64,000 bases of DNA from Thermoanaerobaculia bacterium (GCA_947259195.1 CAMYLC010000045.1:1-64000), one strand, 5' to 3'. Positions 25,484-34,073 are shown, counted from the first letter of the stretch. The notes: generated from the sequence alone by a model not told the origin. Numbers and translations: made by a program.

Positions 25484-27196
25484 CTAGAGCACCGTCTCTC
25501 GCATGACCTCTTCGATGGTCGTCACGCCGTCGCGGATCTTCTCGAGACCGCTGGCACGCAGGCTGATCATGCCGTTCGACAGGGATTGCTGCCGCAGCTC
25601 GTTGGCACTGCCTCCCGACAGGATCAACTCACGAACATCTTCGTCGACGTCCATCACCTCGTAGAGGGCGACCCTGCCCTTGAATCCGGTGCCACTGCAG
25701 CGCTCGCACCCACGGCCCCTGAAAGGCTTGATGGTCTTGGCCTCCTGAGTGGAGAAGCCCAGGTCGACCATTGCCTGCTCGGGGACCTCGTAGGCCTCCT
25801 TGCAGTTTGCACAGATCCGGCGCACGAGGCGCTGGGCGGCGATGAGATTGACGGAGCTCGCCACCAGAAAGGGCTCGATGCCCATGTTCATCATCCGGTT
25901 GATTGAGGACGGTGCGTCGTTGGTGTGCAGGGTGGAGAGCACCAGGTGACCGGTCAGTGCCGCTTTGATCGCCACCTCGGCGGTCTCGAAGTCGCGGATC
26001 TCACCCACCAGGATGATGTTGGGATCTTGTCGCAGGAAGGAGCGAAGCGCGGCCGCGAAATTGAGCCCGATCTGGTCCTTCATCTGCACCTGATTCACAC
26101 CGACCAGGTTGAACTCGACCGGATCCTCGGCGGTCATGATGTTGGTCTCGGGCGTGTTGATCCGCGACAGGGCCGAGTACAGGGTGTTGGTCTTTCCCGA
26201 ACCGGTAGGGCCCGTCACCAAGACCATCCCGAAGGGCTTCAAAATGGCTTGCTCGAAGCGGCGCAGCGAAGCGGACTCGAATCCCAGCTTCGTCATGTCG
26301 AGCATCAGGTTGTCTTTGTCGAGAAGACGAAGAACGATCTTCTCGCCGAAGATCGTGGGCAGTGACGAGACGCGGAAATCCAGATCCTTGACCCTGCCGC
26401 CGACGCGGGTCTTGATCTTGATGCGGCCGTCCTGCGGCAGGCGCTTCTCGGCGATGTCCAGTTTCGCCATGATCTTCATGCGACTGGTGATCGCCTCGCG
26501 CAGACGCAGGGGCGGACGCATCATCTCGTAGAGCAACCCATCGATCCTGTAGCGAACTCGAAATTCCTTCTCATAGGGCTCGATGTGGATATCGGAGGCA
26601 TCCCGTTTGATGGCGTCGGTCAGAATGATGTTGACGAGGCGAACGACGGGAGCCTCCTCGGACTCCTGCTCCAGTGCCTCGAGATCGAGGTCCTCTTCTT
26701 CGTCGAGGACTTCGAGGTCGGCATCCTCGTTGTCCTCCAGGTCCTCCATGACCTTTTTGAGCTCGATGGAGTGCGTGCTGCCGTAGTACTGATCGATAGC
26801 ACCGCGCAGCGTCGAGTCGGAGGCCACGACAGGCTCGACGTTGTAGCCGGTCATGAACTTCACGTCATCCATGGCGAACACGTTGGTGGGGTCCACCATG
26901 GCGATGGTCAGCTTGGCCCCCGCTTTGGACACCGGAAGGATCGTGTACTTGCGAGCTACTTCGGCTGGGATGATGCCGATGATGCTGTCGTCGACCTCGA
27001 TCTCGCTCAGATTGATCGCCGGGACTCCATAGCGCTGCGAGAGGAACTCCACCAACTCCTCATCGTCGATGTAGCCCAGCTTGACGAGATGGGAGCCGAC
27101 GCGTCCACCCTGGCTCTGCTGAGCGGCCAGCGCTTGATTGAGCTGCTCCTCCGTTATCTTGCCTGCTTGTTGAAGAAGCTCACCGAGGCGTGTCAT
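25484..27196 (-). CDS. pilB: Type IV pilus assembly ATPase PilB
   Basis: 570 residues. A hexameric ATPase that powers pilus extension at the inner membrane. The N-terminal about 150 residues are the MshEN/T2SSE N-domain (LGELLQQAGKITEEQLNQAL, GSHLVKLGYIDDEELVEFL). An unusually acidic linker follows (about 150-180, many Glu and Asp). The ATPase core has ASDIHIEPYE, Walker A GPTGSGKT, the Asp box and Walker B NIILVGEIRDFETAE. The zinc site has CANC and CERC. No other pil genes adjoin it. A strong hairpin lies in its 5' leader (27233-27267). Confidence 0.94.
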   Translation of the reverse strand: MTRLGELLQQAGKITEEQLNQALAAQQSQGGRVGSHLVKLGYIDDEELVEFLSQRYGVPAINLSEIEVDDSIIGIIPAEVARKYTILPVSKAGAKLTIAMVDPTNVFAMDDVKFMTGYNVEPVVASDSTLRGAIDQYYGSTHSIELKKVMEDLEDNEDADLEVLDEEEDLDLEALEQESEEAPVVRLVNIILTDAIKRDASDIHIEPYEKEFRVRYRIDGLLYEMMRPPLRLREAITSRMKIMAKLDIAEKRLPQDGRIKIKTRVGGRVKDLDFRVSSLPTIFGEKIVLRLLDKDNLMLDMTKLGFESASLRRFEQAILKPFGMVLVTGPTGSGKTNTLYSALSRINTPETNIMTAEDPVEFNLVGVNQVQMKDQIGLNFAAALRSFLRQDPNIILVGEIRDFETAEVAIKAALTGHLVLSTLHTNDAPSSINRMMNMGIEPFLVASSVNLIAAQRLVRRICANCKEAYEVPEQAMVDLGFSTQEAKTIKPFRGRGCERCSGTGFKGRVALYEVMDVDEDVRELILSGGSANELRQQSLSNGMISLRASGLEKIRDGVTTIEEVMRETVL

Positions 27197-27232
27197 AGCG
27201 TTGTAACTCCGGTCTCCATGTTCCTGCAGTCA

Positions 27233-27267
27233 GTCCGTTCGCCGCATATCGGCGGCGAACGACGGAC
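27233..27267 (-). promoter_or_regulatory. Hairpin in the pilB leader
   Basis: TTCGCCGC (27238-27245) and GCGGCGAA (27252-27259) pair perfectly around a 6-nt loop. GTCCG and CGGAC extend the stem after a 3-nt bulge, for 13 bp in all. It ends about 37 bp before the pilB ATG, so it would be in the mRNA leader if transcription starts upstream. Confidence 0.5.
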
Positions 27268-27360
27268 CGTAAAGGGCGCGTGGTCTCCCGCCAGGGGATT
27301 CACGGTGAGCGAGTGTAACAACGGCGTAGAAAACGGGTCAATGGCATGCACCACAAGAGG

Positions 27361-27440
27361 GCATAGGGGCAGTGAGGCAGTGAGGCAGTGACGCAATGAG
27401 CCAGTAGGGGCGTAGGGGCTCAGGTGCGCAGGGGAGTAAG
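27361..27440. repeat. Simple-sequence repeats in the pilB-heptosyltransferase gap
   Basis: Contains three to four copies of a GTGAGGCA-like unit (about 27371-27401) and two copies of GTAGGGGC. Similar words occur at 19064-19084 (TGAGGCACTGAGGCAATGAGG in two parts: TGAGGCACTGAGG and CAATGAGG) and at 30243-30262 (ATAGGGGCATAGGGGC). No gene is seen here. Confidence 0.45.
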
Positions 27441-27443
27441 GGT

Positions 27444-28493
27444 CTAGGGGGTTGGCGCCGCAGGGTGGCGCTGGAGGAGGAATCGGGCGCGTTCGGCAAT
27501 CTCTGCAGGCTGAATGTCCGTCAGGCAGAGCTTGGCCTCGTCGAATCTCTTGTGACAGAAGCTGCAGGGCAGCTGGCGCCAGAGCGCCGCTTCCTTATCG
27601 CCATACGGACCATTGGTCTCTGGTGCGGTGGGGCCCATGAGGCAGAGAACCGGTGTCTCCAGGGCGTGAGCCAGGTGAACGGGCCCGGTGTCGCCACCGA
27701 TGACGAGTCGAGAGTGGCGTAGGAAAGTGCCCAGATAGGCAAGAGTCGGTGCCACGATCGCCTCTGCAGAGCCTCTGCTAGCGGCCACGACCTCGTTTGC
27801 GAGATTCTCCTCGCCTGGGCCGGCAGCCACCCAGCTGCGCAGTCCCAGATCACGCTCGAGGAGATGGGCCGCCTGACCCCACCTGTCGGGGGGATAGCGC
27901 TTGTTGCCCCAGCCAGCCCCCGGTTGAATGAGAGCCCGCTGGTCCCCGGTGGAGGCCAACCTGTCGCGGGCCTCGATGGGTTCCTCGCGAAGGAGCTTGC
28001 CTCCCCCGAAGTCTGCCGGCTCGCGTGGGAGACCCAGAGCGTCCAGCACGGCGAGAGCCCGATCGACGCTGTGCTCGCCCTGGGGAATGACGGGCTCGTT
28101 GATCCAGATGGAGCTGGAGGGTTCGCGGCGAAATCTCGGTGCCACCCCGACCCTGCGATCGGCCAGCGTCAGTGCTGCCAGAGCCCCAGCCTTGTGATTG
28201 CCCATCAGATCCAGCACCAGCTCGGGCGCGAACCGTTCGAGCCCGACGAAGAAGTCGCGCATCGCCGCCCAGGTGCTCCGGCGGTGTAGCTGCCGCCTCC
28301 AGGTCCGGAGACTGACAACGAGCAACTCGTCGAGGTCGGGATGCCCTGCGAGCAGCGGAGCCATAGAGGACTCCACTACCCAGCCGAGCGTCGCGTGAGG
28401 TAGGTTGCGCCGCAGCGCCGTCAGCACCGGCAGGGCATGAACGACATCTCCCAGGGCGCTGGTGCGTAGAAGGAGGATTCTGCTGGGGCCCAA
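27444..28493 (-). CDS. LPS heptosyltransferase family (GT9)
   Basis: 349 residues from a TTG start with AGGTAGGGG about 8 bp upstream. A GT-B enzyme of family 9, like WaaC/WaaF, that adds heptose from ADP-heptose to the LPS core on the cytoplasmic face. Visible motifs are ILLLRTSALGDVVHALPVL at the N-terminus, LIQPGAGWGNKRYPPDRW (about 195) and RLVIGGDTGPVHLAHAL (about 265), the nucleotide-sugar site. It lies 17 bp downstream of the adenylyltransferase gene, so the three genes form an operon from sugar phosphate to transfer. WaaC and WaaF cannot be told apart here. Confidence 0.88.
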   Translation of the reverse strand: MGPSRILLLRTSALGDVVHALPVLTALRRNLPHATLGWVVESSMAPLLAGHPDLDELLVVSLRTWRRQLHRRSTWAAMRDFFVGLERFAPELVLDLMGNHKAGALAALTLADRRVGVAPRFRREPSSSIWINEPVIPQGEHSVDRALAVLDALGLPREPADFGGGKLLREEPIEARDRLASTGDQRALIQPGAGWGNKRYPPDRWGQAAHLLERDLGLRSWVAAGPGEENLANEVVAASRGSAEAIVAPTLAYLGTFLRHSRLVIGGDTGPVHLAHALETPVLCLMGPTAPETNGPYGDKEAALWRQLPCSFCHKRFDEAKLCLTDIQPAEIAERARFLLQRHPAAPTP

Positions 28494-28510
28494 AGAGTCG
28501 CCCCTACCTT

Positions 28511-28990
28511 TCAGTCCGGCAGTCGCCGTATCTTCTCGATCAGATCGGTAGTCGAGTGATCCTTGGGGTCGCCGACCAATCGGGTATCCCCACCGTAGCG
28601 CCGCACGACCTCGTACTCGGGGACCCTGTCTGGTGTGCCGTAGTCTGGGCCTTTGCAGTGAATGTCGGGCTGCAGCCGATCCATGAGGGGCCCTGGCGAG
28701 TCGCCCTTGAAGATCACTACGAGATCCACCGGCTCGAGAGCGGCCACCAGCTCGGCCCGCTCCTGTTCCGGCGCAATGGGTCGCCCTTCTCCCTTGAGTA
28801 GAGCCACGGATTCGTCATCATTGATGGCGACGACGAGGAGATCGCCTTCCTGCTTCGCGGCGCGAAGATAGCGCAGGTGACCGACGTGGAGAAGGTCGAA
28901 ATGGCCATTGGCGAAGGCGATACGCCTACCTTCTGCCTTCAGCCGCGCGACGCGAGGAACTATGCCCTCGAGGCTCAGGATTTCGCCCAC
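28511..28990 (-). CDS. Heptose 1-phosphate adenylyltransferase-like protein (HldE C-domain type)
   Basis: 159 residues from a GTG start. A stand-alone cytidylyltransferase-fold protein with FANGHFDLLHVGHLRYLR (HxGH site) and the C-terminal HSTTDLIEKIRRL. It closely follows the pattern of the C-terminal half of HldE at 1560-1960 in this window. It would transfer AMP (or another nucleotide) to a sugar 1-phosphate. The start overlaps the end of the upstream kinase gene by 16 bp. Because a complete hldE exists at the start of the window, this could serve a different heptose or another sugar. Confidence 0.85.
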   Translation of the reverse strand: MGEILSLEGIVPRVARLKAEGRRIAFANGHFDLLHVGHLRYLRAAKQEGDLLVVAINDDESVALLKGEGRPIAPEQERAELVAALEPVDLVVIFKGDSPGPLMDRLQPDIHCKGPDYGTPDRVPEYEVVRRYGGDTRLVGDPKDHSTTDLIEKIRRLPD

Positions 28991-30024
28991 TCGAGATCTC
29001 GCAGCAGACGGCTATCGGAAGCTACGGCTCCACGAAGCTCATCCGGGGTCAGGGTGGCCGTGCCCAGTTTCAGGACGACGACTCCACCGGCGTAATTGGC
29101 GAGCAGAGCAGCCTCGAGCGCGCTGGCACCGGCGGCGAGAGCGAGGGAGAAGGTGCCGATGACGGTGTCGCCAGCTCCAGTGACGTCGGCGACCTGATCC
29201 GTGCCGTGCACCGGAATATGACAACTTTCCTGTCCCTCGAAGAGAGTCATGCCGTAGCTACCCCGGGTGATGAGAAGGTACCGGGCGCCAAGCTTCTCCA
29301 GAAGTATCGAACCGCGGGCGAGAGCCGATTCTGCCGACTCGGCATCACTGGCCGGCAACAGGGCCAGAGCCTCTTCTTCGTTGGGGGTTGCACCGTCGAG
29401 ACCGACGAAATCGGGCAGGCGATGTCGCGAATCGCAGAGCACCGAGCCATCCGGCGCCAGTGCGTTTCGAATCTGTCGCATGAGACCGGGCTGTACGGCT
29501 CCATATCCGTAATCGCTGAGGACTGCGACCCGGGCCTTTCCCTGCCAGCTGTCGAGCTGCTTCTCGAACGCCCGCTGCTCCACCTCAGAGAGCTCGCTTT
29601 CCTCCTCGATATCGAAGCGTACGATCTGCTGCTTGATCGAGTGCCGCGCTCCACCCAGGATCCGGGTCTTGGTGACGGTGGAGTATCCATCGCGCACGAG
29701 GATGCCATCGGTAGTCACGCCCGAGCCTTGGAGAGTCGACAACAGCTGCTCGCCGTTGGTATCTCGACCGACTACCCCGAGGGGCAGAGGTACACCTCCC
29801 AGTGCGGCGACGTTGGCCACGGCATTGGCGCCGCCGCCCGGCGAAAACGTCTCGCTTTCGTAGCTCAGAATCAATACGGGCGCCTCCCGGCTGATGCGCT
29901 TGGGAGAGCCCGAGATGAACCGATCAGCGACCAGATCGACCAGCATGAGGATCGGCTGACCGGCCATGGCGTCGACCAGATCCAAGAGTCGTTCCGTCGT
30001 CGGAAGTGTCTCCGCTGCGGGCAT
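28975..30024 (-). CDS. PfkB-family heptose 7-phosphate kinase-like protein (HldE N-domain type)
   Basis: 349 residues from the ATG at 30024; the frame stays open upstream but enters repeat sequence. Ribokinase fold with FSPGGGANAVANVAALGG near residue 62 and the catalytic VADVTGAGDTVIGTFSLA near 290. Its arrangement ahead of a separate adenylyltransferase mirrors HldE split in two. The operon order is kinase, adenylyltransferase, heptosyltransferase. Specificity for heptose is inferred from this context. Confidence 0.85.
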   Translation of the reverse strand: MPAAETLPTTERLLDLVDAMAGQPILMLVDLVADRFISGSPKRISREAPVLILSYESETFSPGGGANAVANVAALGGVPLPLGVVGRDTNGEQLLSTLQGSGVTTDGILVRDGYSTVTKTRILGGARHSIKQQIVRFDIEEESELSEVEQRAFEKQLDSWQGKARVAVLSDYGYGAVQPGLMRQIRNALAPDGSVLCDSRHRLPDFVGLDGATPNEEEALALLPASDAESAESALARGSILLEKLGARYLLITRGSYGMTLFEGQESCHIPVHGTDQVADVTGAGDTVIGTFSLALAAGASALEAALLANYAGGVVVLKLGTATLTPDELRGAVASDSRLLRDLEWAKS

Positions 30025-30050
30025 TTTGCGGAGCTTAGCACGCAAGAGAA

Positions 30051-30124
30051 TGGGCTTGAGGGCCCAGGGCTCGGGCCCTGAATAGACGACCATTGTCTTG
30101 CGGAGGTTCGTCCGGGTGGTCCGC
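30051..30124 (+). repeat. Dispersed intergenic repeat family B, copy 3, with hairpin
   Basis: Reads CCTGAATAGACGACCATTG and GGTTCGTCCGGGTGGTCCGC, matching copy 1 closely. It begins with a perfect 7-bp hairpin AGGGCCC-(7 nt)-GGGCCCT at 30059-30079. It lies just upstream of the heptose kinase start on the minus strand. Confidence 0.65.
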
Positions 30125-30224
30125 CACCCTGTCTCGTAATCGCGCCCCATCTCCTGTGCCCTATCGAGGACCTTGCGCCGCGCTCGACTCGACGCCCCAC
30201 AGTCGAGCCACCCGCACGAACCTC
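30103..30224. repeat. Inverted repeat with alternative pairings
   Basis: GAGGTTCGTCCGGGTGG (30103-30119) pairs with 30208-30224 with one mismatch in 17. Within it GGGTGG (30114-30119) can instead form a local hairpin with CCACCC (30124-30129) around TCCG. The rest of the gap up to the SNase-like gene at 30363 shows only simple repeats (ATAGGGGC). Confidence 0.55.
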
Positions 30225-30362
30225 TAGCACCAATGAAGGCAATAGGGGCATAGGGGCGTAAGGCCCCAGGGGGCCCCGCGTCGGACCCTTCGACAGAGCC
30301 GGGAGTCGCTAGCTTGGTCGGCAGAGGGCGCGCCAGGGAACCGAGAGCGGTAGGATGACGAT

Positions 30363-30902
30363 GTGACTCGGTTCGTACTGGCTTCGACGCTGATCGTATT
30401 GGGGCTCGGTCTGGCTCTGGGCGCTCAGGATGAGCCGCAAGAGTCCTTGATGCTGATCGATGTCGAGGAGTTCACCGGCGAAGTCGTCGCAGTGCTGTCG
30501 GCGGATACCGTCGAAGTAATCTGGACGGACACTCCGATCTCGGTTTGTCTAGCGGGGGTCGATGCCCCAGAACTTGAGCAAACCTTCGGCCCGGAAGCAA
30601 AGCGAAGCGCAGAGAAGGTGCTTTTGGGCAGACAAGTCAGAGTACGACTCCGGGGGATCGATAGCCCGCCGGATTGTGAGAGATTCGGCCAGGTCCTGCT
30701 GAATGATGAGGACGTGAGTGGGCTAGTGCTTGAGGCCGGCTGGGCCTGGCTTTGTATGGAGAGTGCATTTCCAGCCTATCTTTCGGGCCTCAGAGAGGTG
30801 GAACGGGAAGCCCGAGAAAGAGGTCGCGGCCTGTGGATGAATGCGGAGCCAACTCCTCCTTGGGTTCATCGTGGGGCTCCCACCTGCGTCGACGGCTGGT
30901 GA
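30363..30902 (+). CDS. Secreted SNase-like protein lacking catalytic arginines
   Basis: 179 residues from a GTG start with AGGA 9 bp upstream. A signal peptide (FVLASTLIVLGLGLALGAQ) is followed by a staphylococcal-nuclease-like OB-fold domain: CLAGVDAPELEQTFGPEA, ERFGQVLLNDEDVSGLVLE and EREARERGRGLWM. Compared with staphylococcal nuclease (R35, D40, E43, R87), Asp and Glu are kept in VDAPE. The R35 position is Cys (CLAGVD instead of RLxxVD), and the R87 position appears to be Gln (ERFGQ instead of DKYGR). The domain is therefore probably not an efficient nuclease. Confidence 0.78.
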   Translation: MTRFVLASTLIVLGLGLALGAQDEPQESLMLIDVEEFTGEVVAVLSADTVEVIWTDTPISVCLAGVDAPELEQTFGPEAKRSAEKVLLGRQVRVRLRGIDSPPDCERFGQVLLNDEDVSGLVLEAGWAWLCMESAFPAYLSGLREVEREARERGRGLWMNAEPTPPWVHRGAPTCVDGW

Positions 30903-30967
30903 TCTTGAACCAAGGTCCCCCGGGTGTCCTTGCCTCAATGCCCAAGGACGGGCTGGAAGAAAAGCCT

Positions 30968-31037
30968 GGCCCCCTCAACCCCCAAGCCCTCAAAGATCGG
31001 CCGGAAGGAACGCACGGCCGCCTCAACCCCCACCGCC
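30968..31037 (-). repeat. Hairpin repeat family C unit, minus strand
   Basis: On the minus strand it reads GGTTGAGG, a hairpin with arms CGGCCG (31015-31020) and CGGCCG (30998-31003) around an 11-nt loop, then ATCTTTGAGGGCTTGGGGG and GTTGAGG. It lies just before the MidA-like gene. Confidence 0.5.
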
Positions 31038-31053
31038 TTTTATACTTCCATTC

Positions 31054-32109
31054 ATGTCGACCGTCGCGGAGCGACTGCGCGCGCTGATCGAGGATCAGGG
31101 TCCGATCACCTTTGCTCGCTTCATGGAGGAGGCTCTCTATGGCGAGGGCGGTTATTACTCCCGTAGTGACCTGCCCATCGGGGTCGACGGGGATTTCATC
31201 ACTGGCTCTTCCTACTCTGCCCTCTTCGCGCGAGCCACGGCGCGCCTCCTTCGCAGGATGGATGCGGCCCTCGGTCATCCAGCTAGCTTTCTCGAAGTCG
31301 GATACGGGGACGGCTCTCACCTGCGAGGCCTGGCCGAGTTCCTGGAACCGACGGGGGAACGCGAGTTGTTGGGCTGTGATCGTGTTCAGCGGTCTCTACC
31401 TTCAGCGATCGAGACGCTCGAGAGCCTGGAGGAGGTTGGTACCGGACAACTGAAGGGGGTCGTGTTTTCTTACGAGCTATTTGACGCGCTTCCGATTCAT
31501 CGGCTCATTGGCCGCCAGGGAGCGGGGGTGGGCGAGCTATGGGTCGCGTTGCAGCCCGACGGTTCCTTCGCGTGGCGGGAGGACGAAGTCTCGGAGCCTG
31601 CGCTCACGAGTCTGCTGGGCAGCCCGGGTGAGCCGCTCGAGCCGGGCCAGATTGCCGATCTTTCGCCTCTCTGGAGGCCTCTCTACGGACAGATGACCGA
31701 AAAGCTGCACCGCGGCCTGCTGGTGACCTGCGACTATGGCTTTCCGCGCCGGCAGCTATTGGATCGCCGGGTACGCTCCCACGGTAGCCTGGCCTGCTAT
31801 CGACAGCAGCAGGTGCACCGAGACCCACTGATCGATGTGGGTGAGCAGGATCTGACCGCCCATGTGGACTTCACTGCCTTGATGGAAGAAGGTGAGGAGC
31901 AGGGGCTGAAGACGGTGGCTTTGACTCGTCAGGCTGCCTGGTTGACGAGTTGCGGGATCTTCGAAGGCCTCGCCGACGCCGACCAGGTGGAGCGGTTGGA
32001 AGCGATGACGCTTCTCGACCCCGAAGGAATGGGCGAGGAGATTCGGGTGCTGGTGCAGGCTCGTGGGCTGGACGTGGCCGAGATTCTGGACACCCGATAC
32101 CTGCTTTAG
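31054..32109 (+). CDS. MidA/NDUFAF7-family SAM-dependent methyltransferase
   Basis: 351 residues. The family fold is recognised from FMEEALYGEGGYYS near the start, FITGSSYSALFARATA, the SAM-binding FLEVGYGDGSHLRGL, GVVFSYELFDALPIHRL and VTCDYGF. In mitochondria NDUFAF7 methylates an arginine of the NDUFS2 (NuoD) subunit of complex I. Here the gene is directly upstream of the nuo operon, and NuoD has the equivalent arginine (R58 in LHRGTEKL). The substrate is an inference. There is no good Shine-Dalgarno; TATACT at 31041-31046 ends 7 bp before the ATG, so the mRNA may be leaderless. Confidence 0.85.
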   Translation: MSTVAERLRALIEDQGPITFARFMEEALYGEGGYYSRSDLPIGVDGDFITGSSYSALFARATARLLRRMDAALGHPASFLEVGYGDGSHLRGLAEFLEPTGERELLGCDRVQRSLPSAIETLESLEEVGTGQLKGVVFSYELFDALPIHRLIGRQGAGVGELWVALQPDGSFAWREDEVSEPALTSLLGSPGEPLEPGQIADLSPLWRPLYGQMTEKLHRGLLVTCDYGFPRRQLLDRRVRSHGSLACYRQQQVHRDPLIDVGEQDLTAHVDFTALMEEGEEQGLKTVALTRQAAWLTSCGIFEGLADADQVERLEAMTLLDPEGMGEEIRVLVQARGLDVAEILDTRYLL

Positions 32110-32173
32110 TGGTTGGTAGCGCTGTGATCGTCACCGTCTAGCAGGTGGCGAAATCAGCGTCGAGAGGGGCTCC

Positions 32174-32201
32174 TTGACACCCCTTGGGCCTCCGGTACAA
32201 T
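32174..32201 (+). promoter_or_regulatory. Sigma-70-type promoter of the nuo operon
   Basis: TTGACA at 32174-32179 and TACAAT at 32196-32201 with a 16-bp spacer, so transcription should start near 32208. The predicted leader of about 150 nt to the nuoA start shows no clear structure. The 250-bp gap holds no gene. Confidence 0.75.
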
Positions 32202-32359
32202 TACCGCGGTATTCGCTTCCCGGAAGAAAACATGCGTTTCGAATCGGACACCTGCAAGCCCGTCCCGAGTGGGATCGAGAGTTGAGATCCAGGGGCGAGG
32301 ACTGGCTGAAAAGCTAACCGGGAACCACCATCTGGCGTTGGGCCTGAGACGAGCGCACT

Positions 32360-32713
32360 GTGGAAAGCTATCTCCCAGTCTTCATCTTCTTTTTGGTCAC
32401 CGTGGCGTTCTTGATCGTCGTGCTGGTCGCCGCGCGTCTCTTGCGCCATGGTGGCGGTCGAACCCTACTCGAGCCGTACGAGTGCGGCAACGAGCCGACC
32501 AGCCTGGCTCACGACCACCGATTCTCCATTCGTTACTACCTGATAGCGGTCTTGTTCGTCGTCTTCGACGTGGAGGCTATCTTCCTGTTTCCTTGGGCTG
32601 TGATGTTCGACAAACTGGCACTGTTCGGCTTCATTGAAATGATGATCTTCTTGGCCATTCTTGTGGTCGGCTATGTGTACGTCTGGAGACGGGGGGCGTT
32701 GAATTGGGCCTGA
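32360..32713 (+). CDS. nuoA: NADH-quinone oxidoreductase subunit A
   Basis: 117 residues from a GTG start. A small three-helix membrane subunit of complex I at the junction of the membrane and peripheral arms. The family loop [20 protein letters not shown] after the first helix and [17 protein letters not shown] are clear. It is the first gene of an 11-gene operon and its stop overlaps the nuoB ATG (TGATG). Confidence 0.95.
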   Translation: MESYLPVFIFFLVTVAFLIVVLVAARLLRHGGGRTLLEPYECGNEPTSLAHDHRFSIRYYLIAVLFVVFDVEAIFLFPWAVMFDKLALFGFIEMMIFLAILVVGYVYVWRRGALNWA

Positions 32714-33219
32714 TGGACGACGTCGAGGCCAACATCCTCACCACGACCTACGACAAGGTCTTCAACTGGGCCCGTCGGTCGGCAATCTGGCCGATGCAGT
32801 TTGGCCTGGCCTGTTGCGCTATCGAGATGATGGCCGTGCTCGATCCGAGGCACGATATGAGCCGATTCGGTGCCGAGGTTTTTCGGGGCACCCCCAGGCA
32901 GAGCGATTTGATGATCGTCGCCGGCACAGTGACGGAGAAGATGGCGCCCATCGTCCGGCGCCTGTGGGACCAGATGCCGGAGCCCAAGTGGGCCCTCGCG
33001 ATGGGCGCCTGTGCTACTTGCGGAGGCCCCTACCGGACCTACGCCGTCACCCAGGGAGTCGACAGGGTGATTCCGGTCGACGTCTACGTTCCCGGTTGTC
33101 CGCCCAGGCCGGAGGCATTGCTGTGGGGCCTCCTGCATCTGCAACGCAAGATCGACCGGATGACGGTGGCGAAGCCAAAGATGGACGAGGCCTCGAAGAT
33201 CGCTGGTAACGCGGAATGA
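32713..33219 (+). CDS. nuoB: NADH-quinone oxidoreductase subunit B
   Basis: 168 residues from the ATG that overlaps the nuoA stop; a TTG at 32704 is less likely. It carries the N2 [4Fe-4S] cluster close to the quinone site. The ligands are visible: the tandem Cys in [10 protein letters not shown], the Cys in [10 protein letters not shown], and the Cys in [10 protein letters not shown]. Its stop overlaps the nuoC start. Confidence 0.96.
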   Translation: MDDVEANILTTTYDKVFNWARRSAIWPMQFGLACCAIEMMAVLDPRHDMSRFGAEVFRGTPRQSDLMIVAGTVTEKMAPIVRRLWDQMPEPKWALAMGACATCGGPYRTYAVTQGVDRVIPVDVYVPGCPPRPEALLWGLLHLQRKIDRMTVAKPKMDEASKIAGNAE

Positions 33220-34046
33220 GCGAACGCGAAGACGACAAGCCGCAGGAGGGTCACCCGAACGGGGCCCAGCCGACGCCCGAAGCTCCGGACGAGACCAAGG
33301 CGGACGCGTCGGCCGAGGCAAAAGCCGATTCAGAGGAGGCGGCCAAGGCCAAGGCCAAGGCTGAGGCAGAGGCGAAGGCCAAGGCGGCAGCCGCCAAGGC
33401 CAAGGCTCTCGCCGAGGCGGAGGCTGCCAAAGAGCCATGGGAACGGGATCCTGTAGCCCCTGAATGGCAGGAGGCCGAAGGCGATGCCCTGGCAGAGGCC
33501 CTGAAGAGCAGCTTCGGTGAGGGGGTCACGGCGGCCCGCACCTTCGCCGGCGAATTGGTGTTCGATATCGATTTGCGGGCCATTCAGGAGGTTGGGCGGA
33601 GCCTGAAAGAGGAGCACGGGTTCGCCCTGTTGGTGGACATATGCGGTGCTCACTATCCCGACCGTGAGGAAGCTCCCCTCGAGGTTGTGTATCACTTGTA
33701 CAACCTCGAGCAGGCGCGCCGTATCCGGCTCAAGGTCGGTACCCAGGAAGGGGTCGAGGTGCCCACCGTCGTCGACGTCTGGAAGGGAGCCAACTGGCCG
33801 GAGAGGGAGATCTTCGACATGTACGGCGTACGTTTTGCCGGGCACCCGGATATGACGCGCATCCTGATGTGGGAAGGTTTCAACGGCCATCCCCTGCGCA
33901 AAGACTTCCCTGTTGAGGGAATCGACACGGGGGCTGCGATCTACCCCGAGTTCTATGGTGAAGAGGCGGGCCCGGTTGCCGGTACCGGCACCGGATGGAA
34001 ACCGCCCAAGCCATCTGAAGAGGAACCGGCGCCCGAGGAGGCCTAG
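33216..34046 (+). CDS. nuoC: NADH-quinone oxidoreductase subunit C with long Ala/Lys/Glu-rich N-terminus
   Basis: 276 residues; start ATG overlaps the nuoB stop (ATGA). The conserved 30-kDa-subunit domain starts at about residue 90 and includes [34 protein letters not shown] and [12 protein letters not shown]. The first 75 residues are unusual: acidic at first, then a run made almost only of Ala, Lys and Glu (33300-33430), which is probably a single long helix or disordered. The C-terminus also has a Pro/Glu tail. The core belongs to the hydrophilic arm and helps position NuoD. Confidence 0.93.
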   Translation: MSEREDDKPQEGHPNGAQPTPEAPDETKADASAEAKADSEEAAKAKAKAEAEAKAKAAAAKAKALAEAEAAKEPWERDPVAPEWQEAEGDALAEALKSSFGEGVTAARTFAGELVFDIDLRAIQEVGRSLKEEHGFALLVDICGAHYPDREEAPLEVVYHLYNLEQARRIRLKVGTQEGVEVPTVVDVWKGANWPEREIFDMYGVRFAGHPDMTRILMWEGFNGHPLRKDFPVEGIDTGAAIYPEFYGEEAGPVAGTGTGWKPPKPSEEEPAPEEA

Positions 34047-34073
34047 GTCTCCGGGCGAGGCACGAGAGAAGCC

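Noticed and set aside
19000..31040. CRISPR array in the repeat-rich gaps
   Set aside because: The repeats are degenerate, irregularly spaced hairpins without uniform spacers, and no cas gene is present.
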